From the NCBI GenBank assembly GCA_020426505.1, contig JAGQPX010000007.1, positions 1-64,000 of the forward strand: a DNA stretch of 64,000 bases, given 5' to 3'. A program made the translations under genes and the position numbers. Source of the stretch: Planctomycetaceae bacterium. Lineage in GTDB: Bacteria; Planctomycetota; Planctomycetia; Planctomycetales; Planctomycetaceae. The notes below the pieces were generated by a model. The model saw only the letters and a list, made by a program, of their open reading frames with translations, was not told the origin of the DNA and searched no databases. Of the stretch, positions 37,130 through 46,620 are shown one piece after another (position 1 is the first letter of the stretch; each line of letters opens with the position of its first letter).

Positions 37130-38557
37130 ATGACTTCGTTCAGATCTCTCTCTCGTCCACTTTTGTTGGGCGTTCTTCTCACATCTCTCGTCGGGTGTCA
37201 GCGATCGGATTCGTATCCGAGCCGTCCGATTACGCTCGTCGTGCCCTGGGCAGCGGGCGGCGGCACGGATCGTGTTTCGCGGCAGATGGCGGCTCATCTA
37301 GAGCAGGAGCTGCATGTGCCGGTCAATGTCATCAACGCGACCGGTGGCAAGGGGGTGACGGGGCACAGTCGCGGGATGACCGCGCGGCCCGATGGTTACA
37401 CGATCCAGATGGCGACCCTCGAACTGAACATGATGCACTGGACGGGTCTCACCGATCTGACTCATGAAGACTGCATCCCGTTGATGTCTCTCAACGAGGA
37501 CTATGCGGCACTGTTCGTGAGAACTGACGCTCCGTGGAAGACGCTGGGTGAGTTGGAGCAGGACATTCGTGACAACCCGGGATCGCTGCAAGCGTCCGGG
37601 ACATCGAGCGGCGGGGCGTGGCATCTCGCCTTGGCGGGATGGCTGATGGCAGCCGACTTTGACGTCGATGACGTCGTGTGGATCTCGTCGACCGGCTCGA
37701 ATCCGTCACTGCAGGAACTCATCAGCGGCGGGATCGACATGGTCTGCTGCAGTCTGCCGGAGGCGGAAACGCTGTACGCAGCGGGTCAGGTGCGGGCGAT
37801 TGGCGTGATGTCACCGAAGCCCGTTCCCGGTTACGAGGAGGTGCCGACGTTTGAGGATCAGGGCCGCGACTGGACCCTCGGCGGCTGGCGGGCACTCGTT
37901 CTCCCCTTGGGAACTCCTGAACACATCGTCGTGACACTCCGGGACGCGGTGCGGAAGATTCTGAAAGGGGAAACCTCCATCGCCAACAACACGAACGGCA
38001 CCGCAGCCGGGCAGGCTCAACAGACGTTCCCGCAATTCATGGATGCTGCCGGCTTCGACCGCACCTACCGCGAAGGGGAGGAGTTGCAGGCCTTCTTTAA
38101 CGAAACCGATGAGAAGTTCGGCACCCTGTTGACCACGGAGGCAATGCGATCGGTGAACAGCGAGCGATACAACTCGATGGCATGGCCGACGATGCTGCTG
38201 GTGCTGATCGGATTGACTCTCGTGGCGATTGCCGCTGTCCGAGTCATCGGGGCAAACAAGCAATCCGACTCCGCAGAGATGTGTCAGGCGATGGACAGCG
38301 AAACATCGGTGGCCATCTCCGGCCGTGGCGTGTTGAACTTTGTGTTGATCGTCGGCGGAGTTGTTCTGTACTGCGCGGTTGTCGAGCAGGCCGGGTTTCT
38401 CCTCGCCGCGGGCGGTTTGTTGTTTCTCATGTTGCTGAGTCTGGGAACTCGGATTTGGGTCAGCGCAGCGATCACGGTCGTCTGTGTGCCGATTGTCTGG
38501 CAACTCTTCGCGGGACTACTGCGAGTCCCGTTGCCTCCTGGCGAATGGGGGCTGTAA
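37130..38557 (+). CDS. TctC-TctB fusion of a tripartite tricarboxylate transporter
   Basis: This 475-residue protein joins two normally separate subunits. Residues 1-340 are a TctC/BugT-type solute receptor: lipoprotein signal ending LLTSLVGC, SRPITLVVPWAAGGGTDRVS, then GTSSGGAWHLALAGW and GGIDMVCCSLPEAETLYAAGQVRAIGV. Residues about 348-475 contain four hydrophobic segments (AWPTMLLVLIGLTLVAIA, NFVLIVGGVVLYCAVV, FLLAAGGLLFLMLLSLGTRI, SAAITVVCVPIVWQLFAGLL) ending LLRVPLPPG, typical of TctB. The fusion would tether the receptor to the membrane. TctA begins four bases later. Confidence 0.85.
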   Translation: MTSFRSLSRPLLLGVLLTSLVGCQRSDSYPSRPITLVVPWAAGGGTDRVSRQMAAHLEQELHVPVNVINATGGKGVTGHSRGMTARPDGYTIQMATLELNMMHWTGLTDLTHEDCIPLMSLNEDYAALFVRTDAPWKTLGELEQDIRDNPGSLQASGTSSGGAWHLALAGWLMAADFDVDDVVWISSTGSNPSLQELISGGIDMVCCSLPEAETLYAAGQVRAIGVMSPKPVPGYEEVPTFEDQGRDWTLGGWRALVLPLGTPEHIVVTLRDAVRKILKGETSIANNTNGTAAGQAQQTFPQFMDAAGFDRTYREGEELQAFFNETDEKFGTLLTTEAMRSVNSERYNSMAWPTMLLVLIGLTLVAIAAVRVIGANKQSDSAEMCQAMDSETSVAISGRGVLNFVLIVGGVVLYCAVVEQAGFLLAAGGLLFLMLLSLGTRIWVSAAITVVCVPIVWQLFAGLLRVPLPPGEWGL

Positions 38558-38560
38558 TCC

Positions 38561-40105
38561 GTGACTGAAGTCTTGCAGATCGCGATCGAGCAGGTGCTCG
38601 CCGCCGACACACTTGTGATCATTCTGATCTCGGCCATTTACGGCATCTTCGTCGGGTCGATCCCCGGATTGACCGCGACGATGGCTGTGGCCTTGATGGT
38701 GCCGCTGACGTTCTTTCTCAGCGATGTGCAGGCGGTCTCGGCGATCGTCACGACCGTGACGTGCAGCATATTTGCGGGTGACATCCCCTCGACACTTGTG
38801 CGAATCCCCGGCACTCCCGCCTCTGCCGCCTATGCGTCGGATGCTTATGCCCTGACGCTCCGAGGACTGCACGCCAAGGCGTTAAAAGTCTGCCTGCTGT
38901 TCAGCATCCTCGGCGGACTTTTCGGAACGATCACTTTGGCGGTTGCTGCCCCGCAACTCGCGGCCTTCGCAACGCAGTTCACGAGTTATGAGTACTTCTG
39001 GCTGTATGTGCTGGGACTGACGTGTGCCGCGATTGTCTCAGACGACTCCCGTCTCAAAGGGGCGCTCGCCTTGTTCATTGGTCTGCTGTTGTCCACGGTT
39101 GGACTCGGCACGGACTACAGCGTCCCGCGACTGACATTCGGATTTGATCAACTCATCACGGGCATCAACTTCATTCCGGCGATGATCGGCCTGTTCGGGA
39201 TGTCTGAGGTGCTTCGCAACGCCCTCGTGATTCCGCAGGCGAATGCAATCGAGGCATCGGCAACACCGACGAGTGAAGTGACGACACAGCCGGCAGCTGC
39301 CGACGATGTGACGCCCGGGACCTTTCGCTTCGCTTTTCAACGGAAGTTCTCGCTGTTGCGAAGCAGCGTGATCGGTTCGATCGTCGGGATGCTGCCCGGT
39401 GCCGGCGCCGACATCGCCGCTTGGATCGCTTATGCCGTCTCCAAGCGATTCTCGAAGACACCAGAAGAATACGGGAAAGGTTCACTCGAAGGCATCGGTG
39501 ATGCGACGGGTGCCAACAATGCTGCACTTGGCAGCGCTTGGATTCCCGCCCTCGTGTTCGGCATCCCCGGCGACTCGGTGACAGCGATCGCCATTGGCGT
39601 GCTGTTGATGAAGAACATCACGCCGGGACCGAACATCTTCGATGCCTCGGAGGACCCTGCACAGGCTGCGCTCGTTTTCGGCGTGTATGTCACGTTCGTC
39701 GTCGCCAATCTTGTGTTGTGGCCGCTGGGGTTGTTGGCCATCCGTGCGGGAGGCGTGCTCGTTCGCATTCCGCGTCGAATTCTACTGCCCTTGATCGTGC
39801 TGTTTTGTGTGATCGGCTCCTATGCCCTCAATGGCAGCTACTTCGACGTCACAGTGATGATGGCAATGGGAGTCTTCGGCTTTGTTCTGGAGCGATTCGG
39901 TGTCCCTTTGGCTCCGATTGTTCTCGGTCTCATTCTGGGGGGAGAAGTCGAGCACAAGTTTTTGCAGTGCATCACGAAGGACCCGTCGATCGGCGCCTTT
40001 TTCAGTGGCCCCATCACGATCGGACTGGCCCTGATCTGCATCGGACTCTGGATCGGCCCGGTCGTCATCTCTGCATTGAGGCGCACGACACGGCTTACCG
40101 AGTAG
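38561..40105 (+). CDS. tctA: TctA-type permease subunit of tripartite tricarboxylate transporter
   Basis: The 514-residue protein starts at GTG 38561, three bases after the fused TctCB gene. It has about a dozen membrane helices and the family motifs YGIFVGSIPGLTATMAVALM near the N-terminus and GSIVGMLPGAGADIAAWIAY in the middle, which form the inverted repeat of TctA. IPGTPASAAYASDAY is the substrate/cation region. TctA with TctB and a periplasmic receptor imports carboxylates by secondary, probably Na+- or H+-driven, transport. The substrate is unknown; the SMP-30 gene upstream hints at a sugar acid. Confidence 0.92.
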   Translation: MTEVLQIAIEQVLAADTLVIILISAIYGIFVGSIPGLTATMAVALMVPLTFFLSDVQAVSAIVTTVTCSIFAGDIPSTLVRIPGTPASAAYASDAYALTLRGLHAKALKVCLLFSILGGLFGTITLAVAAPQLAAFATQFTSYEYFWLYVLGLTCAAIVSDDSRLKGALALFIGLLLSTVGLGTDYSVPRLTFGFDQLITGINFIPAMIGLFGMSEVLRNALVIPQANAIEASATPTSEVTTQPAAADDVTPGTFRFAFQRKFSLLRSSVIGSIVGMLPGAGADIAAWIAYAVSKRFSKTPEEYGKGSLEGIGDATGANNAALGSAWIPALVFGIPGDSVTAIAIGVLLMKNITPGPNIFDASEDPAQAALVFGVYVTFVVANLVLWPLGLLAIRAGGVLVRIPRRILLPLIVLFCVIGSYALNGSYFDVTVMMAMGVFGFVLERFGVPLAPIVLGLILGGEVEHKFLQCITKDPSIGAFFSGPITIGLALICIGLWIGPVVISALRRTTRLTE

Positions 40106-40281
40106 GACCGGACGGGCTGTTCGAGACCGAGAGTTGGCAGGACCGTCGCTGATTCCCTGCGAACCTCGCCGTTGATTGGAAGTCCTTCCTCTGCCGGGTT
40201 ATGATGTCTTCGTTGCTTTTTGTGTTTTGTTGATTGATTTCCAATACTGCTTGTCGTCGGCGACGACGGAGGGAACGACAA

Positions 40282-41370
40282 ATGACAACGTCAAAATCAG
40301 CTTTTCACAGGTTTGGAGCACTTGCGGTCCTGATGATGCTTCCCGCACTCATTCTGTCGGGGTGCGACAAGGTGCCGACGTTCCAGGAACTCACAGGGAA
40401 TGAGGCGAAACCGGAGCCAGCGCCGGCTCCAGTTGTCGAACCGCCACCGCCGCCGCAAGCAGCTGAGCCGGTCGCCAAGCCGCCCGCGCCGAAAACTCCC
40501 GAAGAGATTTACGAGGAGTTTTTGGCGAAGGAGCAGGCGCAGCGTAAGGATGAAGACATCGCCAAGCTGGCCGAGTTTGATCCGAGTCTCCGCAGCCAGA
40601 TTCAGGAACTCGATATGTCGCGGAGCCAGATGAGTGACAAAGGAGCGGCGATGTTGACGGCCTTTCCAAAAGTCGAAGATCTCAATATCGACTACACGGG
40701 GGTCACTTCGGTCGGTCTGGCCGAAGTCGGCAAGCTGACGGGCCTGAAACATCTCTCCCTGGCGAAGACCAGGATCAATGAGACCGCGTTGGAAGGGATC
40801 GATGGCCTGACGGACCTTGAGTATCTCGACATCAGTCAGACGTCGTCTGATGACTTGTCATTTCAACACCTTGTCGGAATGAAGAACCTGCAGGTCCTCA
40901 GGATTACTGATATGCCTCATCTGCGGGGGCAGGGACTGGCGGAATTGGCAAATCGCGGAGTCCTGTCGAATCTTCGTGAGCTTTACGCTCCCAACACAAA
41001 AATCGGCAACTACGGCCTGGAGGCTCTGGAGAAGTTGCCTCATCTCCAGATTCTCAACCTGAATAACGCGGCAGTGAACGATATTCACATGCCCCTGATT
41101 GGCAGCCGACGAGAACTCGTCACGCTCTATCTGGAGCGGAACACCATCAGCAGCCAGGGGGTCAAATCACTTGCCAAGTTGAAGAATCTGGAGACTCTGA
41201 GTCTGGCGAATTGCAAGTCGGTTCAGGATGAGGCGTTCAATTTCATCAAGAACCTGAAAACCCTCACGCTCCTGAATGTCAGCGGGACAGGGGTCACACC
41301 TGACGCCGTCAAGATGCTTCAGGAGAAGTTCCTGCCCGACACGGAGATCAAGTACGACAAACCGAATTGA
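40282..41370 (+). CDS. Leucine-rich-repeat lipoprotein
   Basis: The 362-residue protein has a lipoprotein signal ending ALILSGC, then a Pro/Ala/Glu-rich linker (PAPAPVVEPPPPPQAAEP) and a charged helical part. From about residue 110 come leucine-rich repeats of the planctomycete type, about 24 residues each: LKHLSLAKTRINETALEGI, LEYLDISQTSSDDLSFQHL, LQILNLNNAAVNDIHMPLI and LETLSLANCKSVQDEAFNFI. The ATG at 40282 has GGAGGGA 8 bases upstream. Such proteins probably act in extracytoplasmic binding; the ligand is unknown. Confidence 0.85.
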   Translation: MTTSKSAFHRFGALAVLMMLPALILSGCDKVPTFQELTGNEAKPEPAPAPVVEPPPPPQAAEPVAKPPAPKTPEEIYEEFLAKEQAQRKDEDIAKLAEFDPSLRSQIQELDMSRSQMSDKGAAMLTAFPKVEDLNIDYTGVTSVGLAEVGKLTGLKHLSLAKTRINETALEGIDGLTDLEYLDISQTSSDDLSFQHLVGMKNLQVLRITDMPHLRGQGLAELANRGVLSNLRELYAPNTKIGNYGLEALEKLPHLQILNLNNAAVNDIHMPLIGSRRELVTLYLERNTISSQGVKSLAKLKNLETLSLANCKSVQDEAFNFIKNLKTLTLLNVSGTGVTPDAVKMLQEKFLPDTEIKYDKPN

Positions 41371-41483
41371 CCGATTCCCAGCGGTTTGAAATAGATTGAT
41401 GCGAACGTCTCCGTGATCGGATGGAGACCGCAGCTTCGTGGTCGACGTGAGATGACCGCGCACACTTTGAATTGAGGATAATG

Positions 41484-42380
41484 ATGGCGGCTCGTAAGGG
41501 AGAGATGTTTGCCGGACTGACCGTGGCTTTAGTCACCCCGTTTCGTGATGGCGAGATCGATGAAGCGGCGCTTCGCAGGCTCGTCGACTACCATGTGGAA
41601 GCGGGCACCGAGTGTGTCAGCCCCTGCGGGACCACCGGGGAGAGCCCGACGCTCACGCACGACGAACATGATCGTGTCATCGGTATTGTCTGCGAACAGG
41701 CGGCCGGTCGCATCAAGGTCATGGCCGGCACGGGGTCGAACAGCACACGGGAGGCGGTCCGCCTCACACGTCGTGCGCAGGAGTCCGGGGCCGATGGGTC
41801 CCTGCTCGTCGCCCCGTACTACAACAAACCCATGCAGGAGGGGTTCTACGAGCACTTCAAGGCGATCTCGGAAGCAGCCGACCTGCCGCTGGTGCTCTAT
41901 AACATCCCCGGGCGAACAGCAAAGAACATGGAGCCCGACACCATCTGTCGGCTTGGGGAACTCTCCAATATCGTCGCCGTCAAGGAGTCCACCGGCTCGA
42001 TGGATCAGGCGTCTCAGATTCTCTCCGGCAGCGACCTCACGGTCCTCTCCGGCGACGACAGCCTGACCCTGCCGTTACTGGCACTCGGAGGGAGCGGCGT
42101 CGTCTCGGTGGCCGGGAACATCGTGCCTCAAGATGTGCGTCGCCTCATTCTTGCCTGGAAAGAGGGGAACATCCCCGATGCTCAGAAGTGGCATCACAAG
42201 CTGTTTCCACTCTGTCGCGATATGCTGGGGTTGGCGACCAATCCGATTCCGATCAAGGCCGCCATGTCGCTCCTCGGTCGCGACACGGGCGAAGTCCGAT
42301 CGCCACTCACACCACTCCCGGACGCCGACCGCGCCAAACTCAAGGCAACGCTTGACGCCTATGGATTGAAGACCTCGTAA
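41484..42380 (+). CDS. dapA: 4-hydroxy-tetrahydrodipicolinate synthase
   Basis: The 298-residue aldolase-type enzyme condenses pyruvate with aspartate semialdehyde in lysine and diaminopimelate synthesis. Motifs are [54 protein letters not shown] (catalytic Tyr) and [10 protein letters not shown] (Schiff-base Lys). Two ATGs stand in tandem at 41481 and 41484; GAGG at 41474-41477 is better spaced for the second. Its last 41 bases overlap the end of the convergent hypothetical gene. Confidence 0.94.
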   Translation: MAARKGEMFAGLTVALVTPFRDGEIDEAALRRLVDYHVEAGTECVSPCGTTGESPTLTHDEHDRVIGIVCEQAAGRIKVMAGTGSNSTREAVRLTRRAQESGADGSLLVAPYYNKPMQEGFYEHFKAISEAADLPLVLYNIPGRTAKNMEPDTICRLGELSNIVAVKESTGSMDQASQILSGSDLTVLSGDDSLTLPLLALGGSGVVSVAGNIVPQDVRRLILAWKEGNIPDAQKWHHKLFPLCRDMLGLATNPIPIKAAMSLLGRDTGEVRSPLTPLPDADRAKLKATLDAYGLKTS

Positions 42381-43434
42381 CGGCCGATGATGTCAGATAG
42401 ATCGCGGTTTCGACCTGCTGTGGATCGAATTCTACTTCGACGAGGGTCGTCACGCCGTGACCGGTCGAATCGTTGAAGCCCTTGCGGAGATGAATCCGCC
42501 ACAGTGATGAACGGTCGAGTTGGTCAATCCGGGTCGGCTCTGAAGGCAGATACGTGACGATTGACTCACCAGGCTTGAGGACTTCGCCAAGTCGTTGATC
42601 CCGCAGGTCCCACTCGCTGCTGAGCGGATGGTCGAACATGTGAACGGGCGGATGCTCTGATGAACGGGAGTGGATCAGATTATTTGTCAGGGTCTGCGAC
42701 TCGGTTTCGTCGAAGTCACGCTTGAACAACAGCATCGGGTCGAGGGGGGCGATCTGCTGATCGTCGGAGAGATTCGTCAGCCGAACCCAGAGTTTCAATA
42801 CCGGAGAGCTTGCCTTGCGGGTTTGCTTTTCATCGCCCGAGAAGTGCACAAACTCCAACGGCTCATACGAAACGCGAAGCGGCTCGACGAGGATATGGCC
42901 GAACTGCTGTGGTCGCCCCAACGGGAGTGTGTGTCCCGGCGGAAGGCCTGCATGCTCCGGGACGTATCGAAACTCGTTGGCCTCCAAAGGCTCGACGTCC
43001 GGCAGGTTTTCAAGTTCATGAGACTTGGATTGCATGGCCGCGATGACGAGGTAGAGACATGCAAGCGTAACCGCACTGGCATAACTCGCAAGCAGAATCA
43101 TCGCCAGTCGAGGGCGCCGGTCGGAGACAGCGGACGCCGAGGGTGAGGGGGCACCTGTGGAAGACTGCGTCTCGTGCGGCGTGGCGTCTCGTGCGTCCCC
43201 GGTCAGCCGTGAACGGCCGTGTGGGCCGCCGAGGACATGACTGTCGTTGACCGTCGGCTCAACGGAGACATCCCGACCGGCTGTGGATCTCGCTGACCCC
43301 TCCGAAGCTTCCTCATCCGAGGGACTGCTGAGGATGCGGGACCAAGAGATCTTTGACGAATCGACGTGCTCATCAACGTGATCCAGGTCGACTCGTGAAT
43401 CGCCCGGTCGATGTCCGTAAGTGGGACTTGGCAT
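42340..43434 (-). CDS. Hypothetical single-pass membrane protein
   Basis: This 364-residue protein has a long, hydrophilic, disordered N-terminal part (Ser/Asp/Glu rich), one membrane helix at about 111-133 ([21 protein letters not shown]) and a C-terminal extracytoplasmic domain with beta-strand character ([41 protein letters not shown]). The end domain resembles planctomycete proteins that follow a similar N-terminal layout, with no known function. Its tail overlaps dapA on the other strand, so the exact end may be shorter; an upstream gene (bioD) lies 64 bases before it. Confidence 0.65.
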   Translation of the reverse strand: MPSPTYGHRPGDSRVDLDHVDEHVDSSKISWSRILSSPSDEEASEGSARSTAGRDVSVEPTVNDSHVLGGPHGRSRLTGDARDATPHETQSSTGAPSPSASAVSDRRPRLAMILLASYASAVTLACLYLVIAAMQSKSHELENLPDVEPLEANEFRYVPEHAGLPPGHTLPLGRPQQFGHILVEPLRVSYEPLEFVHFSGDEKQTRKASSPVLKLWVRLTNLSDDQQIAPLDPMLLFKRDFDETESQTLTNNLIHSRSSEHPPVHMFDHPLSSEWDLRDQRLGEVLKPGESIVTYLPSEPTRIDQLDRSSLWRIHLRKGFNDSTGHGVTTLVEVEFDPQQVETAIYLTSSAVTRSSIHRRQALP

Positions 43435-43498
43435 GAACAGAATTCCGTTGTTCGGAAAAGTGACTGACCGCGTTTCGGAGGCTGAATCATCGCGTCGC

Positions 43499-44197
43499 TC
43501 AACGATTCAACCCGGCCACTGCCGACCAGTCTATTCTTTCCTGACCATCCAGAGGACGCAACCTTTCACGTTCCGCGAACGGCATCATTGCCAGAATTGG
43601 GACCGACGTGCGGGCCCTGATCTCTGCAATTGTGCTCTCCGAGACGGCATCCGTCACCGGGCGAATCTGATTGATCACCAGACCGGCGATTGGCAGGTTT
43701 CGCGACTGGGCCACCGAGACGGTCAGCAGCGTGTGATTGATGGCTCCCAGCACGAGCGGACAGACGATGAGGAGTGGAAACCCGATGTCGCCTGCGAGGT
43801 CCGCCACCGTTTGCCGATCCGACAGGGGGCACAGCAGTCCGCCGACGCCTTCGACGCACAACAGCTCGACCCTGTCGCTCCACCAGTCCACACCACCACG
43901 CAGTAACTCCTCGTCGATCTCACGTCCGGCCAGCCGGGCAGCGGACGACGGAGCCAACGGAGCATCAAACGTCTGCGGACAGATCCGTTCCTGCGGAAAC
44001 TGACCACCGAGCGCTTCAGCGAGAACGTTGACATCCTCCCACGACCGGGTCTGGTCAGCTGCCAACAAACTCCCCGAGCAGACCGGCTTGTAACAACCGA
44101 CACGCACTCCCTGCGAACGAAGGTCACGCACGATGAGATTCGTGCAATGCGTCTTACCGGCGTCGGTGTCGGTGGCAGTAATAAAAAGTCCCCGCAT
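43499..44197 (-). CDS. bioD: Dethiobiotin synthetase
   Basis: The 232-residue ATPase closes the ureido ring of dethiobiotin from diaminopelargonate, CO2 and ATP. It starts MRGLFITATDTDAGKTHCTN, the P-loop for ATP at the very N-terminus, continues with VGCYKPVCSGSL (substrate lysine) and LLCVEGVGGLLCPLSDRQTV (Mg2+ and phosphate), and includes AGLVINQIRP near the nucleotide base. Length matches BioD (220-240). Other bio genes are not in the window. The hypothetical membrane protein gene follows on the same strand. Confidence 0.92.
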   Translation of the reverse strand: MRGLFITATDTDAGKTHCTNLIVRDLRSQGVRVGCYKPVCSGSLLAADQTRSWEDVNVLAEALGGQFPQERICPQTFDAPLAPSSAARLAGREIDEELLRGGVDWWSDRVELLCVEGVGGLLCPLSDRQTVADLAGDIGFPLLIVCPLVLGAINHTLLTVSVAQSRNLPIAGLVINQIRPVTDAVSESTIAEIRARTSVPILAMMPFAERERLRPLDGQERIDWSAVAGLNR

Positions 44198-44482
44198 CGC
44201 ATCGTCCCCTTCAAGGCCAAACGATCACGACACAGGATACCGAATCCCACGACACGAGCGAATGCCCCGCCCGCTGACTTCTCCGAAGCTGGCATCCGAT
44301 CGAGCGACGAGGTCGGGGCGGTTGATGCACGTTCAGTGCTTACGTGCACGTCAGACATGCCGGTCTCGTTCCTCCGTCTCATCGGCCACTCCTCGCACGT
44401 CCGCCGTTCGGTCGAAACGGAACGTTGTCGAAGATAGACTGCGTTTGCCATCACTTTATACACGAATCAGCGAGCACTTCTC

Positions 44483-45604
44483 ATGAGCACACAACCTGTA
44501 CGAGCGGCGATGATTGGATTGGGGTTCGGGGCGGAGTTTATTCCGATCTATCAGGCTCATCCGGATGCAGAGGTGACAGCCATCTGTCGGCGGAATGAAG
44601 CCGAGATGAACAAGGTGGGCGACCAGTTCGGGATCGCGAAGCGGTTCACCCGTTACGAGGATGTGCTGGCTGACCCGGAGATCGACTTTGTGCATATCAA
44701 CAGTCCGATCCCGGATCATGCGTGGATGAGCCTCGAAGCACTCAAGGCGGGCAAGCATGTGATGTGCACGGTGCCGATGGCGACCACCATTGAGGATTGC
44801 GACAAGGTCTGTCAGGCGGTCGCGGACACGGGCCGGAAGTACATGATGGCGGAGACGGTGGTCTACAGCCGCGAGTTTCTGTTCATCAAGGAGATGTACG
44901 AGAAGGGCGAGCTCGGCAAGATTCAGTTCATGAAGGCATCGCACCCGCAGGACATGGATGGCTGGCCGTCGTACTGGGAAGAGATGATCCCCATGCACTA
45001 CGCGACGCACGTCGTCAGCCCGGTGCTGGGTTTGGTCGATGGACGGGCGGAGTACGTGAGTTGCTTTGGCAGCGGCACCGTGCGTGATGACATCGCGAAA
45101 AAGTCGGGCAACAAGTTCGCGGTCGAGTCGTGCCACATTCAGATTGCAGACAGCGACATCGCTGCCCAGATCTGGCGGTTCCTGTACGACACAGCTCGGC
45201 AGTACCGCGAGAGCTTCGATGTCTACGGCACCAAGAAGTCATTCGAGTGGACGCTGATCGAGCACGAGCCGCACGTCATTCACACAGCGAAAAAGCCCGA
45301 GCCGGAGATTCCGGAGAAGGTCGAAGTGCCGGACTACGCACACCTGCTGCCCGAGCCGATCCAGCGATTCACGCTGCCGCAGGAGATTCACGACGCGGAG
45401 CACCTGTCGTTCATCCAGGGGGGGGGGCACGGCGGCTCACACCCGCACCTCGTGAACGAGTTCGTCTCCGCACTGCGGGAAGATCGTGACCCGTGGCCGA
45501 ACGCGACGCAGTCTGCCAACTGGACGTGTGTCGGCATCTGTGCCCATCAGTCCGCGACGAAGGGGGGCGAGATCGTGCAGCTGCCGGAGTTCACGCTCGC
45601 CTAG
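44483..45604 (+). CDS. Gfo/Idh/MocA-family oxidoreductase
   Basis: The 373-residue protein starts with a Rossmann fold (AAMIGLGFGAEFIPIYQAHP) binding NAD(P), then INSPIPDHAWMSLEALKAGK and HVMCTVPMATTIEDCDKV. The last replaces the usual 'EKP' catalytic-lysine motif by VPMA, so the Lys seems to be missing and a classical sugar dehydrogenase may not be expected. The C-terminal domain has the GGGHGGSHPHLVNEF motif common in the family. Substrate unknown; planctomycetes have many copies. Its stop overlaps the convergent methyltransferase by four bases. Confidence 0.82.
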   Translation: MSTQPVRAAMIGLGFGAEFIPIYQAHPDAEVTAICRRNEAEMNKVGDQFGIAKRFTRYEDVLADPEIDFVHINSPIPDHAWMSLEALKAGKHVMCTVPMATTIEDCDKVCQAVADTGRKYMMAETVVYSREFLFIKEMYEKGELGKIQFMKASHPQDMDGWPSYWEEMIPMHYATHVVSPVLGLVDGRAEYVSCFGSGTVRDDIAKKSGNKFAVESCHIQIADSDIAAQIWRFLYDTARQYRESFDVYGTKKSFEWTLIEHEPHVIHTAKKPEPEIPEKVEVPDYAHLLPEPIQRFTLPQEIHDAEHLSFIQGGGHGGSHPHLVNEFVSALREDRDPWPNATQSANWTCVGICAHQSATKGGEIVQLPEFTLA

Positions 45605-46476
45605 GCAGCTGAATGTTGTCGCGTTTCGGAAGTCACGGTTTCGCCCAACTGAAAGTGCACGACCTTCGTCAGGCTGCGGCGGAGGGCGGGGGCGTAGCGG
45701 AGCAGGCCCCAGCGTTGAGGCTCCCAGTCGCCGGGGCGCCATTCGTTTTTGACGGTGATGCGGGGGTCCCAGGCTTCGATGGTTTTGGGGTTGTCGAGGC
45801 CCCAATGCAGGGAGGCACCGGTCCGGCGGAGAGCGGGGGAGAGCGTTCCCCACACACGGCGGACGAACGTCGACCATGCCTCGATGATCAGTTCGCCACC
45901 GGTGAATTCCTTCACCAACGTTTGCAGCAGTCTCTGGACCGAGTCCTGATCGAGGTACATCAGCAGTCCCTCGGCAATCACCAGCACCTGCTCGTCGGCA
46001 ACCCGCGGGATCTGTTCCAGCCACGACGGATTGGTGACGTCAGCATCGAGAGTTGTGTGCTGTTTGTGTGAGTTGCTCGCATCGTCGAAGTTTGCCAACA
46101 GCTCTCGCTTCAATGCGATGACGGATGGCAGATCAATGTCGAACCAGCGGAGTGACTCCTGCGGCTCGACACGCCAGAATCTGGTGCAGAGTCCGGCACC
46201 CAGATTGAGCACCAGCGCCCGGGGATGACGGCTGAGGAAATCGTTGACGGCATCGTCGAAGATGAGCGTCCTTGCCTGACAGCCCACCTTGTTCCAGCGG
46301 TCGCGTGCGACTTCATGCGGATCAAAGTCGAGCAGTTGTGCCAGTTCGACCCCCCGCTCATCTCGGAAGGCCGGATTGGTGCTTTGTGACTCTACGACGC
46401 GGGCGGCCAAGGGAATCAGGAGCGTCTCACAGACTCCATTGAGGCAATCAGTCGACAATTGGGCCCGCTTGGTCAT
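45601..46476 (-). CDS. Class I SAM-dependent methyltransferase, leucine carboxyl methyltransferase (LCM) family
   Basis: From ATG 46476 the protein has 291 residues (in-frame ATG 46503 and GTG 46515 are possible). VLNLGAGLCTRFWRVEP is the SAM-binding loop; LRWFDIDLPSVIALK and VIAEGLLMYLDQDSVQRLL are the typical LCM/PPM1-type strand and helix. The family includes protein carboxyl methyltransferases and polyketide or mycobacterial O-methyltransferases; the substrate here is unknown. The gene has no close same-strand partner and meets the oxidoreductase gene tail to tail. Confidence 0.82.
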   Translation of the reverse strand: MTKRAQLSTDCLNGVCETLLIPLAARVVESQSTNPAFRDERGVELAQLLDFDPHEVARDRWNKVGCQARTLIFDDAVNDFLSRHPRALVLNLGAGLCTRFWRVEPQESLRWFDIDLPSVIALKRELLANFDDASNSHKQHTTLDADVTNPSWLEQIPRVADEQVLVIAEGLLMYLDQDSVQRLLQTLVKEFTGGELIIEAWSTFVRRVWGTLSPALRRTGASLHWGLDNPKTIEAWDPRITVKNEWRPGDWEPQRWGLLRYAPALRRSLTKVVHFQLGETVTSETRQHSAA

Positions 46477-46620
46477 GTTCACATTCCGTTGATGAGACAG
46501 CATTGATCCGAACACGAAGTGTGCTGGTATCAGTTTGACGTGAGAGAAAGTCGCTTCCGCGCACTCGTGAAATCCGGCGGAGATGCGTGTCTGTGTCGAG
46601 CCACGATTCTCCCGGCTGCT

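Noticed and set aside
41472-41483. TTG start for dapA at 41472
   Set aside because: The tandem ATGs at 41481 and 41484 fit the GAGG site and family N-terminus better.
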